From positions 123,989 to 187,988 of the forward strand of contig JAEYLX010000033.1 of the NCBI GenBank assembly GCA_023407575.1: 64,000 nucleotides of DNA, written 5' to 3'. The translations under genes were made by a program, and so were the position numbers. Within the stretch, counting starts at the first letter, position 1; every line of letters starts with the position of its first letter. Positions 8,061-16,722 of this stretch are shown piece by piece. The notes beneath the pieces were generated by a model. It was not told the origin of the DNA. It saw only the letters and a list, made by a program, of their open reading frames with translations, and ran no database searches. This DNA is from Bacillota bacterium. Lineage in GTDB: Bacteria > Bacillota > Clostridia > Lachnospirales > Lachnospiraceae.

Positions 8061-9068
8061 ATGAAGAAAATTATTAATAATCCTGAAAATTATGTAAATG
8101 AAATGCTGGAAGGCTTATATACGGCTCATAGTGACTTGATTACATATACAAATGACGATCTACGCTGTTTAATTACTACAAACAAAGTTGGGAAAAAGGT
8201 TGGAATTGCAACTGGTGGAGGCTCGGGACATTTACCTTTATTTTTAGGGTATGTGGGTAAAGGAATGCTGGATGGATGTTCAGTAGGTGATGTTTTTCAA
8301 TCACCAAGTGCAGAACAAATGTTAGCAGTTACAAAGGCAATCGATACTGGAGCCGGAGTATTGTATATCTATGGTAATTACAATGGTGATATTTTTAACT
8401 TTGATATGGCAGCAGATATGGCAGATTTTGAAGCTGATATAAAAGTAGAAAGTGTTGTTGCAGGAGAGGATGTTGCTTCTGCGGCACCTGTTAGAGAAGG
8501 CGAAAAAAATCTTAGGCGGGGTGTTGCGGGAATCTTCTTTGTATACAAATGTGCTGGTGCCGCAGCAGCAGATCTGCTTTCTTTAGATGAAGTGAAGCGT
8601 ATAGCCCAGAAAACTTGTGATAATGTAAGAACCATGGGTGTTGCATTGACTCCATGTATTGTTCCAAGAGTTGGTAAAGCTGGTTTTTCACTCGGTGAAG
8701 ATGAAATGGAAATAGGTATGGGAATTCATGGAGAAACAGGAATTCGTCGTACGAAACTGGCTTCTGCTGACGATATTACAGATGAGATGTTGGATAAAAT
8801 TATTTTGGATTTACCTTTTGCCAGTGGAGATAAAGTTGCTGTATTAGTAAATGGCCTTGGAGCGACTCCGCTTGACGAACAATACATTGTCACCAGGCGT
8901 ATTGATCAGTACTTAAAAGAAAAGGAAATAAAAGTACATAGATATTATGTTGGAGAATATGTTACCTCACTTGAAATGTCTGGTCTTTCCATTTCCATGC
9001 TAAGGCTTGATGAGGAGTTAATCAGATACCTTGATGCACCGGCCCATACGCCATTTTTTAGACAATAA
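8061..9068 (+). CDS. dhaK: Dihydroxyacetone kinase subunit DhaK-like
   Basis: 335 residues, full length for DhaK. Conserved features: the GGGSGH motif with His57 near the substrate, YGNYNGD around residues 103-109 (the catalytic Asp region), and GMGIHGETGI with His223, the residue that in E. coli DhaK forms a covalent hemiaminal with the ketone. DhaK binds the ketose and DhaL brings the nucleotide. No DhaM phosphotransferase subunit is nearby, which fits an ATP-dependent two-subunit kinase. Related DhaK-DhaL enzymes also phosphorylate erythrulose, so the true substrate may be another 1-hydroxy-2-ketose. It is coupled to the chemoreceptor upstream and followed 128 nt later by dhaL. Confidence 0.92.
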   Translation: MKKIINNPENYVNEMLEGLYTAHSDLITYTNDDLRCLITTNKVGKKVGIATGGGSGHLPLFLGYVGKGMLDGCSVGDVFQSPSAEQMLAVTKAIDTGAGVLYIYGNYNGDIFNFDMAADMADFEADIKVESVVAGEDVASAAPVREGEKNLRRGVAGIFFVYKCAGAAAADLLSLDEVKRIAQKTCDNVRTMGVALTPCIVPRVGKAGFSLGEDEMEIGMGIHGETGIRRTKLASADDITDEMLDKIILDLPFASGDKVAVLVNGLGATPLDEQYIVTRRIDQYLKEKEIKVHRYYVGEYVTSLEMSGLSISMLRLDEELIRYLDAPAHTPFFRQ

Positions 9069-9081
9069 AAAAGAAGGGTGA

Positions 9082-9106
9082 GTGTGAATTAAAAAGTAAT
9101 TCACAC
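9082..9106 (+). other. Hairpin between dhaK and dhaL
   Basis: Perfect 9-bp stem GTGTGAATT/AATTCACAC with a 7-nt loop and no T-run after it. More likely an RNA-processing or stability element that tunes dhaL relative to dhaK than a terminator. Confidence 0.5.
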
Positions 9107-9196
9107 AGGAAGAATTAAGAAGTTCGCACAATGGTGCTCTCTCCTTTTTCTTCTGAGATTCTGAAATCCCGCTGATGCGGCATGATGGAGGTTAAT

Positions 9197-9820
9197 ATGA
9201 ATTCAATTGATTTGAAAATATTCTTGAGAGAATTAAAAGACATAATGAGTCGGAATAAGGATTATCTAATTGAACTGGATAGTGTAGTTGGAGATGGTGA
9301 CTTAGGGATTACTATGGAGGGAGGCTTTGCTGCAGCATATGAAGCCGTTAAGTTAGTCAATGAAATGGATATAGGTAAACTTCTATATATGGCTGGTAAA
9401 GCTATGGGAAATGCTGTTCCATCAACAATGGGGACATTAATGGCGGCAGGCTTAATGAATGCTGGAAAAGTATTAAAGGGAAAGACGGAATTAACAAACG
9501 AAGATTGTGTAGATCTATTTCGTGGTTTTATGGACGGAGTAGCTAACCTTGGGAAAGCAAAAGTTGGTGAAAAAACATTTCTGGATGGTATTGATCCTGC
9601 AATTACAGCAATGGAAAAAGCTGTGCAGGAAGGGGATACCCGGGAGATTATTGCAATAAAAGCAGTACAGGCTGCAAAGCAAGGTGTAGAAAAAACTACT
9701 ACAATGCAAGCAATGCACGGCAGAGCTGCGATTAGAGGAACTGCTTCCATTAGTTTGGTAGATCCGGGTGCAACAGTGGCTGCTTTCATTTTTGAGGCGT
9801 TTGCCAGGAGTTTAATATAG
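9197..9820 (+). CDS. dhaL: Dihydroxyacetone kinase subunit DhaL-like
   Basis: 207 residues, normal for DhaL. The Mg-ADP binding signature is visible: VVGDGDLGITM near residue 31 (the family has DGDHG, so the His is Leu here), then ASTMGTL-like VPSTMGTLMAAGLM near 75-88, and a C-terminal GRA segment (MHGRAAIRGTASISLVDPGA). DhaL transfers phosphate from ATP to the ketose held by DhaK. I start at ATG 9197 because GGAGG (9187-9191) sits six bases upstream; ATG 9182 precedes that site. The operon ends at a terminator at 9886-9926. Confidence 0.92.
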   Translation: MNSIDLKIFLRELKDIMSRNKDYLIELDSVVGDGDLGITMEGGFAAAYEAVKLVNEMDIGKLLYMAGKAMGNAVPSTMGTLMAAGLMNAGKVLKGKTELTNEDCVDLFRGFMDGVANLGKAKVGEKTFLDGIDPAITAMEKAVQEGDTREIIAIKAVQAAKQGVEKTTTMQAMHGRAAIRGTASISLVDPGATVAAFIFEAFARSLI

Positions 9821-9885
9821 AAGATACAAAAAGAATAGAATAAAGCAATGTTTTAGAGAAGTATTATTGAAAGATGTTGTTATGG

Positions 9886-9926
9886 AAAAGCACTAATTTG
9901 CAATAAAGCAAAGTCAGTGCTTTTTT
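9886..9926 (+). terminator. Terminator of the chemoreceptor-dhaKL operon
   Basis: AAAAGCACT pairs with AGTGCTTTT, with inner TTTGC/GCAAA pairing, followed by a run of T. Confidence 0.75.
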
Positions 9927-10304
9927 ACATAAAATACCAAAAAACACATATAATAACAAGCGTAATTCATATATAAAATATAGGGTAGAAATAAATAAAA
10001 ACAGAATAATCAACTATAAAACAAAATAAACGGATATAAAGTACGGATATTCTTGAATCTTGTTGTAGAAACAAAAGGTATAAAATTATATAAAAAAGAT
10101 AATGAAGATTACCCTTATCTTATATTTACTTGTTAAATGTGCATAAAAAGGAGGTGCAAAAACAGGCAATAGTGTTGAAAATATATTCTTTAAGATAAAA
10201 ATGTTGTAATTTTTTTGAATTGGTGATATTATTTAAACATGCCAAAAGATACAATATAAACATGGTATGAAACAACAATGTACATAATTTGAGGAGGTAG
10301 TTTC
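9927..10304 (+). other. Intergenic region upstream of the sugar importer operon
   Basis: 378 nt, very AT-rich, with no credible gene. It holds a promoter (10204-10232) and a GGAGGTG at 10150-10156 that is not followed by a usable start codon. An A-rich ACACATATAATAAC segment near 9953 vaguely resembles the repeats before the BMC operon. Confidence 0.5.
10204..10232 (+). promoter_or_regulatory. Promoter of the ABC importer operon
   Basis: TTGTAA (10204-10209), 17-nt spacer, TATTAT (10227-10232), ending 72 nt before the substrate-binding protein ATG. Confidence 0.6.
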
Positions 10305-11462
10305 ATGAAGAAGTTTTTATCACTATTATTAGTGGCAGCAATGGTATTTTCACTTGCAGCTTGTAAAAGCAATGCAGAGACAACACCGGATGTAAAAGAT
10401 GATGACAAGACTGTAACAGACACACCGGCAAACACAGATTCTGAGGGAACAGATTATGCATCCATACTTGCGGGGAAAAAAGTAGCAGTTGTTCGTAACC
10501 TGGCAGCAGGTGACCATACCCAACAGTTCTTGGATGGTTGTGTATCAGAAGGTGAAGCATTAGGATTTACCGTGGATACTTATGTAACAGATGGCGATGA
10601 CGTTAGAACACAGGAAGTTGTTGCGCAATGTATCTCTAAAGGATATGACGGAATTATTTTATCTCACGGACAATTATCCTATACTTATGAAATGTTAAAA
10701 CCTGCAAGAGATGCTGGTATTGAAGTTGTAACCTTTGACAGTATGCCTTTTAAAGATGGTGATGCAAACAGTGAATTATTAGAAGGTGTTACTTCTACAG
10801 CACAGGATGATAATGCTCTTGCAACCTTATCACTGGGATATATGATGGAAGAGTTTGAAGCAAATGGAGGTACCTATCCAATGAAGGTTCTTAAAACATT
10901 CATGGGCCCTGGAATCCCTCCGCTTGACAGACGTAATATTGTATATGCGCAGCTTGAAGCAGATGGTAAGATTGAAACTCTTGAAGTAATTGCTCCTACA
11001 GATACAGCAAATGCACGTGGTGATATGACTACAAAGACAGCAGCTATTCTTCCTAAATATGAAGAAGGTTCCGTTGATGCAATCTGGGGATGCTATGATG
11101 AATTAGCAAAGGGTGTATTACAGGCATTAAACGATGCAGGACGTACTGATATCCCTATGTATACAATTGATATTTCCAATGATGATATTCAGTTAATGCT
11201 TGCTAACAGTGATGTTTGGAAATCAACAGCAGCAGTAGATCCTAAGTTAATCGGTATTGTTGATACAAGATTATTAGCAATGAAATTTGCTGGTGTTGAG
11301 ACACCTGAATACTTTAATTTATCAGCCAGCAACGTTTTAACCTCTCAATTAAGTTCTGATATCAATATGACGAACCTTGGTTCAGTAATTGATGGATGGG
11401 GAGATGCAACTGGCGAGGATACCTTCAACTTAGATTGGATAAAAGCGATAAAAGAGAAATAA
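10305..11462 (+). CDS. Sugar ABC transporter substrate-binding lipoprotein
   Basis: 385 residues. The N-terminus is a lipoprotein signal (MKKFLSLLLVAAMVFSLAAC) with lipobox LAAC; Cys20 would be lipid-modified. After a short Asp/Thr linker comes a periplasmic-binding-protein domain of the ribose/galactose cluster (peripla_BP_4-like): AGKKVAVVRNLAAGDHTQQF, then QEVVAQCISKGYDGIILSHG, and a later IWGCYDELAKGVLQALNDAG segment. It is outside the membrane and hands sugar to the permease. The following genes are a RbsA-type ATPase and RbsC-type permease, then a kinase and an isomerase for a thioribose-like pentose, which makes a 5-modified ribose a plausible ligand (inference). Confidence 0.92.
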   Translation: MKKFLSLLLVAAMVFSLAACKSNAETTPDVKDDDKTVTDTPANTDSEGTDYASILAGKKVAVVRNLAAGDHTQQFLDGCVSEGEALGFTVDTYVTDGDDVRTQEVVAQCISKGYDGIILSHGQLSYTYEMLKPARDAGIEVVTFDSMPFKDGDANSELLEGVTSTAQDDNALATLSLGYMMEEFEANGGTYPMKVLKTFMGPGIPPLDRRNIVYAQLEADGKIETLEVIAPTDTANARGDMTTKTAAILPKYEEGSVDAIWGCYDELAKGVLQALNDAGRTDIPMYTIDISNDDIQLMLANSDVWKSTAAVDPKLIGIVDTRLLAMKFAGVETPEYFNLSASNVLTSQLSSDINMTNLGSVIDGWGDATGEDTFNLDWIKAIKEK

Positions 11463-11516
11463 ATTACAAAATAACATATTGCAAAGTATAGTAATATATG
11501 AATAGGATGACGCAAA

Positions 11517-13028
11517 ATGAATGAATTTAAACTTGAAATGAAAGACATATCCATCGAATTCCCGGGAGTTAAAGCTCTAAATAACGTGGATTTCAGTATG
11601 TTAGGTGGAACAATTCATGCGCTTATCGGTGCAAATGGCGCTGGTAAATCAACCTTGATGAAAGTTTTGGCTGGCGCTAATGCACACTATACTGGACAAG
11701 TATTTGTTGGGGGGGAACCGGTTGAAATCCGGTCCCCCAAAAATGCTAAGGGTTTAGGTATTGAAATTGTTTACCAGGAGGTTGACACGGCGTTAATTCC
11801 CTATTTAACGGTGGCGGAGAATGTAATGTTCAACGTGCTTGCGAATAACATGGGTAAAAAACAATTTGTCAATTGGGCAACAATTAGAAAAACGGCTCAA
11901 AAAACACTAAAGAAATTAAACGTGGACTTGGACGTTAATCAAGTTGTTTCAGAGTTGAGCCTTGCACAAAAGCAAATGGTATTGATTGCACGCTGTGTAG
12001 TAGAAAGGTGCCGTCTTTTAATACTGGACGAACCTACCGCTCCATTGTCTAATTCAGAAACACTGGAATTGTTCCGTATTGTTCGTGAATTAGCGAAAGA
12101 TGGAGTAGGAATAATATTTATTTCCCATCGATTAAATGAGTTGTTTGAAATATGTGAGACGATTACTGTAATGAGAGACGGCAGCGTTGTAAAAAACATG
12201 CCGATTACTCCAGAGCTTGAGACGACTGAAATTGTAGAGCTTATGCTGGGACGTAAATTCGATGATAATTATGTGAAAAAAGAAGTTAATATTGGTGCTC
12301 CCTTGTTACAGGTTGAAGGACTTAATGAAATTGAAAACAGGGTAAAAGACATTGACATGACTGTGAAACGTGGAGAAATTGTAGGTATTGCAGGGTTGGT
12401 TGGCGCTGGAAAGACCGAGTTATGCAAAACATTATTTGGTGCCTATAAACAGAAGCGAGGAACAATTACATTAGATGGAAAAGTAATAAAATACAGAAAT
12501 CCAAATGAAGCTGTAAAGCGAGGATTTGCCTTGGTTCCTGAGGAACGACGAAAAGAAGGTGTATTAATTACGGATCCGGTATATACCAATATAACCGTTG
12601 CCTCAATGAAGAAATATACAGGGTTATTTTCTGTGGTACATAAATTAAGAGAAAAGAAAGATGCTTGCAAGATGATTAAGGACCTGGGAATCAAAACCCC
12701 TTCTGAAAATCAAGCAGTTGCACTTTTATCGGGCGGTAACCAACAAAAGGTCGTACTTGGAAAATGGCTTAATTCAGAATCAGAGATTTATATTTTTGAT
12801 GAACCTACAAAGGGAATTGATGTTGGTGCAAAACGCGATATGTATGAATTAATTGAAAATCTAGCAGGGCGTGGAAAGGGAATTATCTATGCAACCTGTG
12901 AATTTCAAGAAATATTAACGATAGCTGACAGAGTGTATGTAATGTATGATGGACAAATTGTAAAAGAGTTAAACGTTGCAGACACTGATGAAAAAGAATT
13001 GCTTTATTTTTCAACAGGAGGGAAATAA
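11517..13028 (+). CDS. Sugar ABC transporter ATP-binding protein (RbsA/MglA type)
   Basis: 503 residues with two fused ATPase halves, the layout of ribose/galactose importers. First half: Walker A GANGAGKST near residue 38, Q-loop, signature SLAQKQM (degenerate), Walker B LLILDEPTAPLS. Second half: GLVGAGKTE near 297, signature LSGGNQQK, Walker B IYIFDEPTKGIDVGAKRDMY. The pairing of one degenerate and one canonical site is normal for the family. The protein energises uptake from the inner face. It ends one base before the permease ATG, so the two are co-translated. Confidence 0.95.
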   Translation: MNEFKLEMKDISIEFPGVKALNNVDFSMLGGTIHALIGANGAGKSTLMKVLAGANAHYTGQVFVGGEPVEIRSPKNAKGLGIEIVYQEVDTALIPYLTVAENVMFNVLANNMGKKQFVNWATIRKTAQKTLKKLNVDLDVNQVVSELSLAQKQMVLIARCVVERCRLLILDEPTAPLSNSETLELFRIVRELAKDGVGIIFISHRLNELFEICETITVMRDGSVVKNMPITPELETTEIVELMLGRKFDDNYVKKEVNIGAPLLQVEGLNEIENRVKDIDMTVKRGEIVGIAGLVGAGKTELCKTLFGAYKQKRGTITLDGKVIKYRNPNEAVKRGFALVPEERRKEGVLITDPVYTNITVASMKKYTGLFSVVHKLREKKDACKMIKDLGIKTPSENQAVALLSGGNQQKVVLGKWLNSESEIYIFDEPTKGIDVGAKRDMYELIENLAGRGKGIIYATCEFQEILTIADRVYVMYDGQIVKELNVADTDEKELLYFSTGGK

Positions 13029-13029
13029 A

Positions 13030-14049
13030 ATGACTGGAAAAGCAGGGACAATAAAGAATAAAGCCGTGGGCAATGCGGTTATGAATTTTATTCAAAAGTG
13101 GGGGACTTTAATTACAATACTAATATTGTTTGTACTCTTTACCTTTGCCAATTGGAATGATAAAACAAACTCCAGTATATTCTTAACTGCCAGTAATATG
13201 GTTACTATTTTAAGAAGTATTTCTATAACAGCAATTATCGCAATTGGTTTAACCTTTTCTTTAACTGTAAATGGTATGGATTTGTCCATTGGTGCAAACG
13301 CTAACTTCGCAGATTTCTTAGTTATGACCATGTTTGTATGGTATGGCCGTAGTATTGGATTATCCATCTTCCTTACAGTAATAATTTGTTTGAGTGTTGC
13401 ACTGATTAATAGTATTCTTATAGTAAAGCTGAAAATACCGGATATGGTTGCAGCGTTATCTGTAATGTTCGTGTTTCAGGGTGTTGCAATGACCTATTCC
13501 AATGGTGGTGCAATTACAGAACGTATGACAAGACCAAATGGTGAAATCGCGGAAGGTCTTGTACCAGCAGCATTCCGTGCACTCGGTAAAGAGCCTTGGT
13601 TAATCATTGTTATGTTGGTTGTTGTAGCATTTGCTTTCTTTTTCTTGAACTATACAAAGCATGGTAGATACATGTATGCAGTAGGTGGTAATCCTGAAGC
13701 AGCAAGATTATCAGGTATCCCGGTTAACAAATATAGAGTTTTAGCTTATTTCTTATCGGCAGCTTTCGCGGCACTGGGTGGTGTATTCCTGGCAGCACGT
13801 GTTGGTACGGCACAGGTTAATGCGGGTGGAGCATATTTAATGCCAGCGGTTGCCGCAGCGTATATTGGCTTCTCTGTGGCTGGAGCTGGAAAGGCAAATG
13901 CATTAGGAACCTTAGCTGGAGCTGTACTTGTTGGTATGCTTGAGAATGGTCTTATTATGATGTCAGTTCCATACTATGCTATGGATATTATCAAGGGTGG
14001 TGTATTGGCGATTGCTTTGGCATTGACTTATTCAAGAACTAAGAAGTAA
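13030..14049 (+). CDS. Sugar ABC transporter permease (RbsC type)
   Basis: 339 residues, about nine to ten membrane helices. The family's cytoplasmic coupling loop is present (YAVGGNPEAARLSGIPV, around residue 210-225), as is the early VNGMDLSIGA motif. I use ATG 13030, preceded by AGGAGGG, because the longer frame beginning at 12976 overlaps the ATPase gene. It forms the membrane channel with the neighbouring ATPase and binding lipoprotein. The 128 nt that follow carry short repeats and a hairpin before the kinase gene. Confidence 0.95.
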   Translation: MTGKAGTIKNKAVGNAVMNFIQKWGTLITILILFVLFTFANWNDKTNSSIFLTASNMVTILRSISITAIIAIGLTFSLTVNGMDLSIGANANFADFLVMTMFVWYGRSIGLSIFLTVIICLSVALINSILIVKLKIPDMVAALSVMFVFQGVAMTYSNGGAITERMTRPNGEIAEGLVPAAFRALGKEPWLIIVMLVVVAFAFFFLNYTKHGRYMYAVGGNPEAARLSGIPVNKYRVLAYFLSAAFAALGGVFLAARVGTAQVNAGGAYLMPAVAAAYIGFSVAGAGKANALGTLAGAVLVGMLENGLIMMSVPYYAMDIIKGGVLAIALALTYSRTKK

Positions 14050-14060
14050 GTATGATATCA

Positions 14061-14147
14061 ATACATGCCACTATAATACATGCCGATATAATACATAGAA
14101 TTCAAAGAATCAGCAATAACACTCTGTGTCCTCTGGATACAGAGTGT
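14061..14147 (+). repeat. 15-bp tandem repeat and hairpin between permease and kinase genes
   Basis: Two and a half copies of a 15-bp unit beginning ATACATGCC (14061-14075, 14076-14090, partial to 14098) are followed by a 13-bp hairpin ACACTCTGTGTCC/GGATACAGAGTGT (14119-14147, one G-T pair, 3-nt loop). There is no T-run, so the hairpin probably affects mRNA stability or differential expression and does not end the operon. Confidence 0.55.
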
Positions 14148-14177
14148 AAAAATTCCTATGGAGAAAGGTGATACGAT

Positions 14178-15401
14178 ATGTCGCGTTTTGAAACATATTT
14201 TTTAATGAAAACAGAAGATATTGAAGCATATGTCCAGGAGAAATTAGCTTTCTTCCCTGCTGACGCAACTATAGATTGCAAAGAAATTGGGGATGGAAAT
14301 CTTAATTATGTGTTTCGTTTAATTGATACAAATACAGGAAAATCAGTGATTGTTAAGCAAGCAGGTGAAGTTACTAGAATTTCAGCAGACATGAAACTTT
14401 CTACTGATAGAGGAAGAATAGAAGCAAATATTCTAAAAATTCAAGGAGAATATGCACCTGGATTGGTTCCAGAGGTATATCTGTACGATGAAGTGATGTG
14501 TGCGATGATCATGGAGGATATGGTTGGGCATACAATGATGCGCAAAGGCTTAATTAATCATGAGATTTATCCTAAATTCGCTGAAGATATTACTACATTT
14601 CTAGTAAATACACTTCTGCTTTCCACTGATATTGTTATGGGACATAAGGATAAGAAGGAAAATGTCAAAAGCTTTATCAATCCTGACTTATGTGAAATCA
14701 GTGAGGATTTAGTTTATAGTGAGCCATTTATTGATTATAATCATAGAAACAATGTATTTGCACCAATTGCGGAATTTGTTCAAAAAGAGTTATATGAGGA
14801 TAAAGCTCTTCACTTAGAAGCAGCAAAACTGAAGTTTGAATTTTTAAATAATGCTCAGGCATTAATACATGGTGATTTACATACTGGTTCAATCTTTATT
14901 AATCAGGAACATATCTACGTATTTGATCCAGAGTTTGCCTTCTATGGACCAATGGGCTATGACATAGGTAATGTAATTGCCAATATGTTCTTTGCTTGGT
15001 GCAACGGTGATGCTACGATTGAAGATGAGCAAAAGAAAGCAGAGTTCTGCGGATGGATTCTCGATTGTATTGAAGAAATAGTAGACAAGTTTATTGCAAA
15101 ATTCAAAGTATGTTATAAAGAGAATGTAACGGATACCATGGCTAAGACGGAAGGCTTCCTGGAATGGTATCTTGGAACAGTTCTGGCTGATACAGCAGCG
15201 GTTGCAGGCATGGAATCCATCAGACGTACTGTTGGTATGGCTAATGTAAAAGATATTACATCTATACCAGATCTTGATAAACGTGCAAGAGCAGAAAAGA
15301 TTGTAATTACCTTAGCTAAGAAATATATCATGAATAGAGAAAGCTTCTTATCCGGTGCTGACTATAGAAAAGCTATGGAAGAAGCAATTGCAAAATTTTA
15401 A
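14178..15401 (+). CDS. mtnK: S-methyl-5-thioribose kinase-like (MtnK/DrdK family) sugar kinase
   Basis: 407 residues, family length. It belongs to the protein-kinase-like fold of MtnK: an N-terminal GDGNLNYVFRL nucleotide loop near residue 40, VKQAG with the Lys that holds ATP phosphates, catalytic loop HGDLHTGS (His231, Asp233), and metal site DPEFAFYGPMGYDIGN (Asp250). MtnK phosphorylates C1 of 5-methylthioribose; the DrdK branch does so for 5-deoxyribose. Within an importer operon and followed by an MtnA-like isomerase, it should give the sugar 1-phosphate. No terminal extension resembling an encapsulation peptide is seen, so it is presumably cytosolic. Which 5-substituent it prefers cannot be decided from sequence alone. 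Confidence 0.9.
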   Translation: MSRFETYFLMKTEDIEAYVQEKLAFFPADATIDCKEIGDGNLNYVFRLIDTNTGKSVIVKQAGEVTRISADMKLSTDRGRIEANILKIQGEYAPGLVPEVYLYDEVMCAMIMEDMVGHTMMRKGLINHEIYPKFAEDITTFLVNTLLLSTDIVMGHKDKKENVKSFINPDLCEISEDLVYSEPFIDYNHRNNVFAPIAEFVQKELYEDKALHLEAAKLKFEFLNNAQALIHGDLHTGSIFINQEHIYVFDPEFAFYGPMGYDIGNVIANMFFAWCNGDATIEDEQKKAEFCGWILDCIEEIVDKFIAKFKVCYKENVTDTMAKTEGFLEWYLGTVLADTAAVAGMESIRRTVGMANVKDITSIPDLDKRARAEKIVITLAKKYIMNRESFLSGADYRKAMEEAIAKF

Positions 15402-15438
15402 TAAGATAGAAATTTATTCTAGCGTAACCAGTGTGTAG

Positions 15439-15480
15439 ATTACAAGCTTAACATATTTATGTATTAAAAAAGCTTGTAAT
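15439..15480 (+). other. Hairpin between kinase and isomerase genes
   Basis: 11-bp perfect stem ATTACAAGCTT/AAGCTTGTAAT with a 20-nt AT-rich loop, then TTAAT. Another intra-operon hairpin with only a weak T-run. Confidence 0.5.
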
Positions 15481-15504
15481 TTAATATGGAAAGGAAGAGA
15501 CAAC

Positions 15505-16599
15505 ATGAGTACAAAAAAGTCTATTTTAGATTATGATACCGTAGCCTTGGATGATGAAAATAGTGCATTGGTTATAATTGACCAGACACAGCTTCCATAT
15601 AATACAGAAATACTTAATCTGACAACACAGAAGGAGATTTGGAATGCAATATATCTGCTTCAGGTAAGAGGGGCACCAGCTATTGGTGTTGCCGCTGCAA
15701 TCGGTATCTATCTTGCGGCTAAAGAGATTAAGGCGGAAACTTATGAGGAGTTCTATGAACAGTTTAAAGATGCAAAGGATTATTTAGCATCCTCCCGTCC
15801 TACCGCGGTTAATTTATTCTGGGCTTTGAATCGTATGGAAGATGTCGTTAAAGCAAATACAGATAAAACTGTTTCAGAACTTAAACAGTTGTTACATAAG
15901 GAAGCAGTAGAAATAAGAGAAGAAGATATCTGGGTATGTACACAGATTGGAGAATATGGATTATCTTTAGTTAAACCAGGTGATGGCCTTTTGACCCATT
16001 GTAATGCAGGGCAGTTAGCTACCGTAAAATATGGTACAGCAACAGCACCTATGTATCTTGGACAAAAGAAGGGTTACAATTTTAGAGTATTTGCTGATGA
16101 AACAAGACCACTTTTACAAGGTGCAAGACTTACTGCATATGAGTTACACGAATCAAAGATGGATGTAACCTTAATTTGTGACAATATGTCTGCTACGGTT
16201 ATGAAGAATGGTTGGATTAATGCGGTATTTGTTGGATGTGACCGTGTTGCTGCCAATGGAGATACAGCAAATAAAGTTGGTACTTCTGTGGTTGCTACCG
16301 TTGCAAAGAGATATAATGTTCCGGTATATATCTGTGCACCTACTTCCACTATTGACCTGAATACAAAAACTGGTGCAGATATTCATATTGAAGAGAGACC
16401 TGCAGAAGAAATTACAGAAATGTGGTACAAAGAGCGTATGGCTCCAGTGGGAGTTAAGGTGTTTAATCCTTGCTTTGACGTAACTGATAATGATTTAATT
16501 GCTGGAATTATAACCGAATATGGTATTGCCAGAGCGCCATATAACGAGTCCTTAAAAGAAATTTTTGCAAAAAAAGCAGCTGCAAAAGCGAATAAATAG
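15505..16599 (+). CDS. mtnA: S-methyl-5-thioribose-1-phosphate isomerase-like (MtnA/DrdI family)
   Basis: 364 residues, of the eIF2B-related MtnA family. Conserved: RGAPAIGVAAAIGI near residue 55, SRPTAVNLFWAL near 95, catalytic Cys166 in THCNAGQLAT, and catalytic Asp246 in VGCDRVAANGDTANKVGT. The 80-residue spacing between these two matches the Cys160/Asp240 pair of B. subtilis MtnA. The enzyme converts an aldose 1-phosphate (methylthioribose-1-P or 5-deoxyribose-1-P) to the 1-phospho-ketose. That ketose is the expected substrate of the FucA-like aldolase encoded 1.2 kb away. The gene is the last of the importer operon and is closed by a strong terminator. Confidence 0.92.
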   Translation: MSTKKSILDYDTVALDDENSALVIIDQTQLPYNTEILNLTTQKEIWNAIYLLQVRGAPAIGVAAAIGIYLAAKEIKAETYEEFYEQFKDAKDYLASSRPTAVNLFWALNRMEDVVKANTDKTVSELKQLLHKEAVEIREEDIWVCTQIGEYGLSLVKPGDGLLTHCNAGQLATVKYGTATAPMYLGQKKGYNFRVFADETRPLLQGARLTAYELHESKMDVTLICDNMSATVMKNGWINAVFVGCDRVAANGDTANKVGTSVVATVAKRYNVPVYICAPTSTIDLNTKTGADIHIEERPAEEITEMWYKERMAPVGVKVFNPCFDVTDNDLIAGIITEYGIARAPYNESLKEIFAKKAAAKANK

Positions 16600-16603
16600 T
16601 ATT

Positions 16604-16637
16604 AAAAATGGGAGACGGTAAATCGTCTCCCATTTTT
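16604..16637 (+). terminator. Terminator of the importer-kinase-isomerase operon
   Basis: Perfect 14-bp stem from AAAAATGGGAGACG to its complement ending CCCATTTTT, 6-nt loop. Confidence 0.9.
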
Positions 16638-16691
16638 AATACGAAGCTTTGGGGGCTTGTTAATCTGCTGGAATACGAAATATTAAAAGAA

Positions 16692-16714
16692 AAGTGCCAG
16701 CTAAGCTGGCACTT
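16692..16714 (-). terminator. Terminator of the deoR-type gene
   Basis: Stem AAGTGCCAGCT/AGCTGGCACTT with a one-base centre, followed on the minus strand by TTTCTTTTAA, eight bases after the regulator's stop codon. Confidence 0.8.
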
Positions 16715-16722
16715 CATCCAAG

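Noticed and set aside
9262..9789. 175-residue frame on the minus strand opposite dhaL
   Set aside because: It lies entirely across dhaL, which has clear family motifs and a ribosome binding site. The antisense frame has no Shine-Dalgarno sequence and its Ala/Thr/Ser-rich composition is typical of a mirror frame.
10150..10200. Ribosome-binding-like GGAGGTG with a GTG start for a tiny peptide
   Set aside because: The GTG overlaps the GGAGG itself, leaving no usable spacing, and the frame is only ~14 codons.
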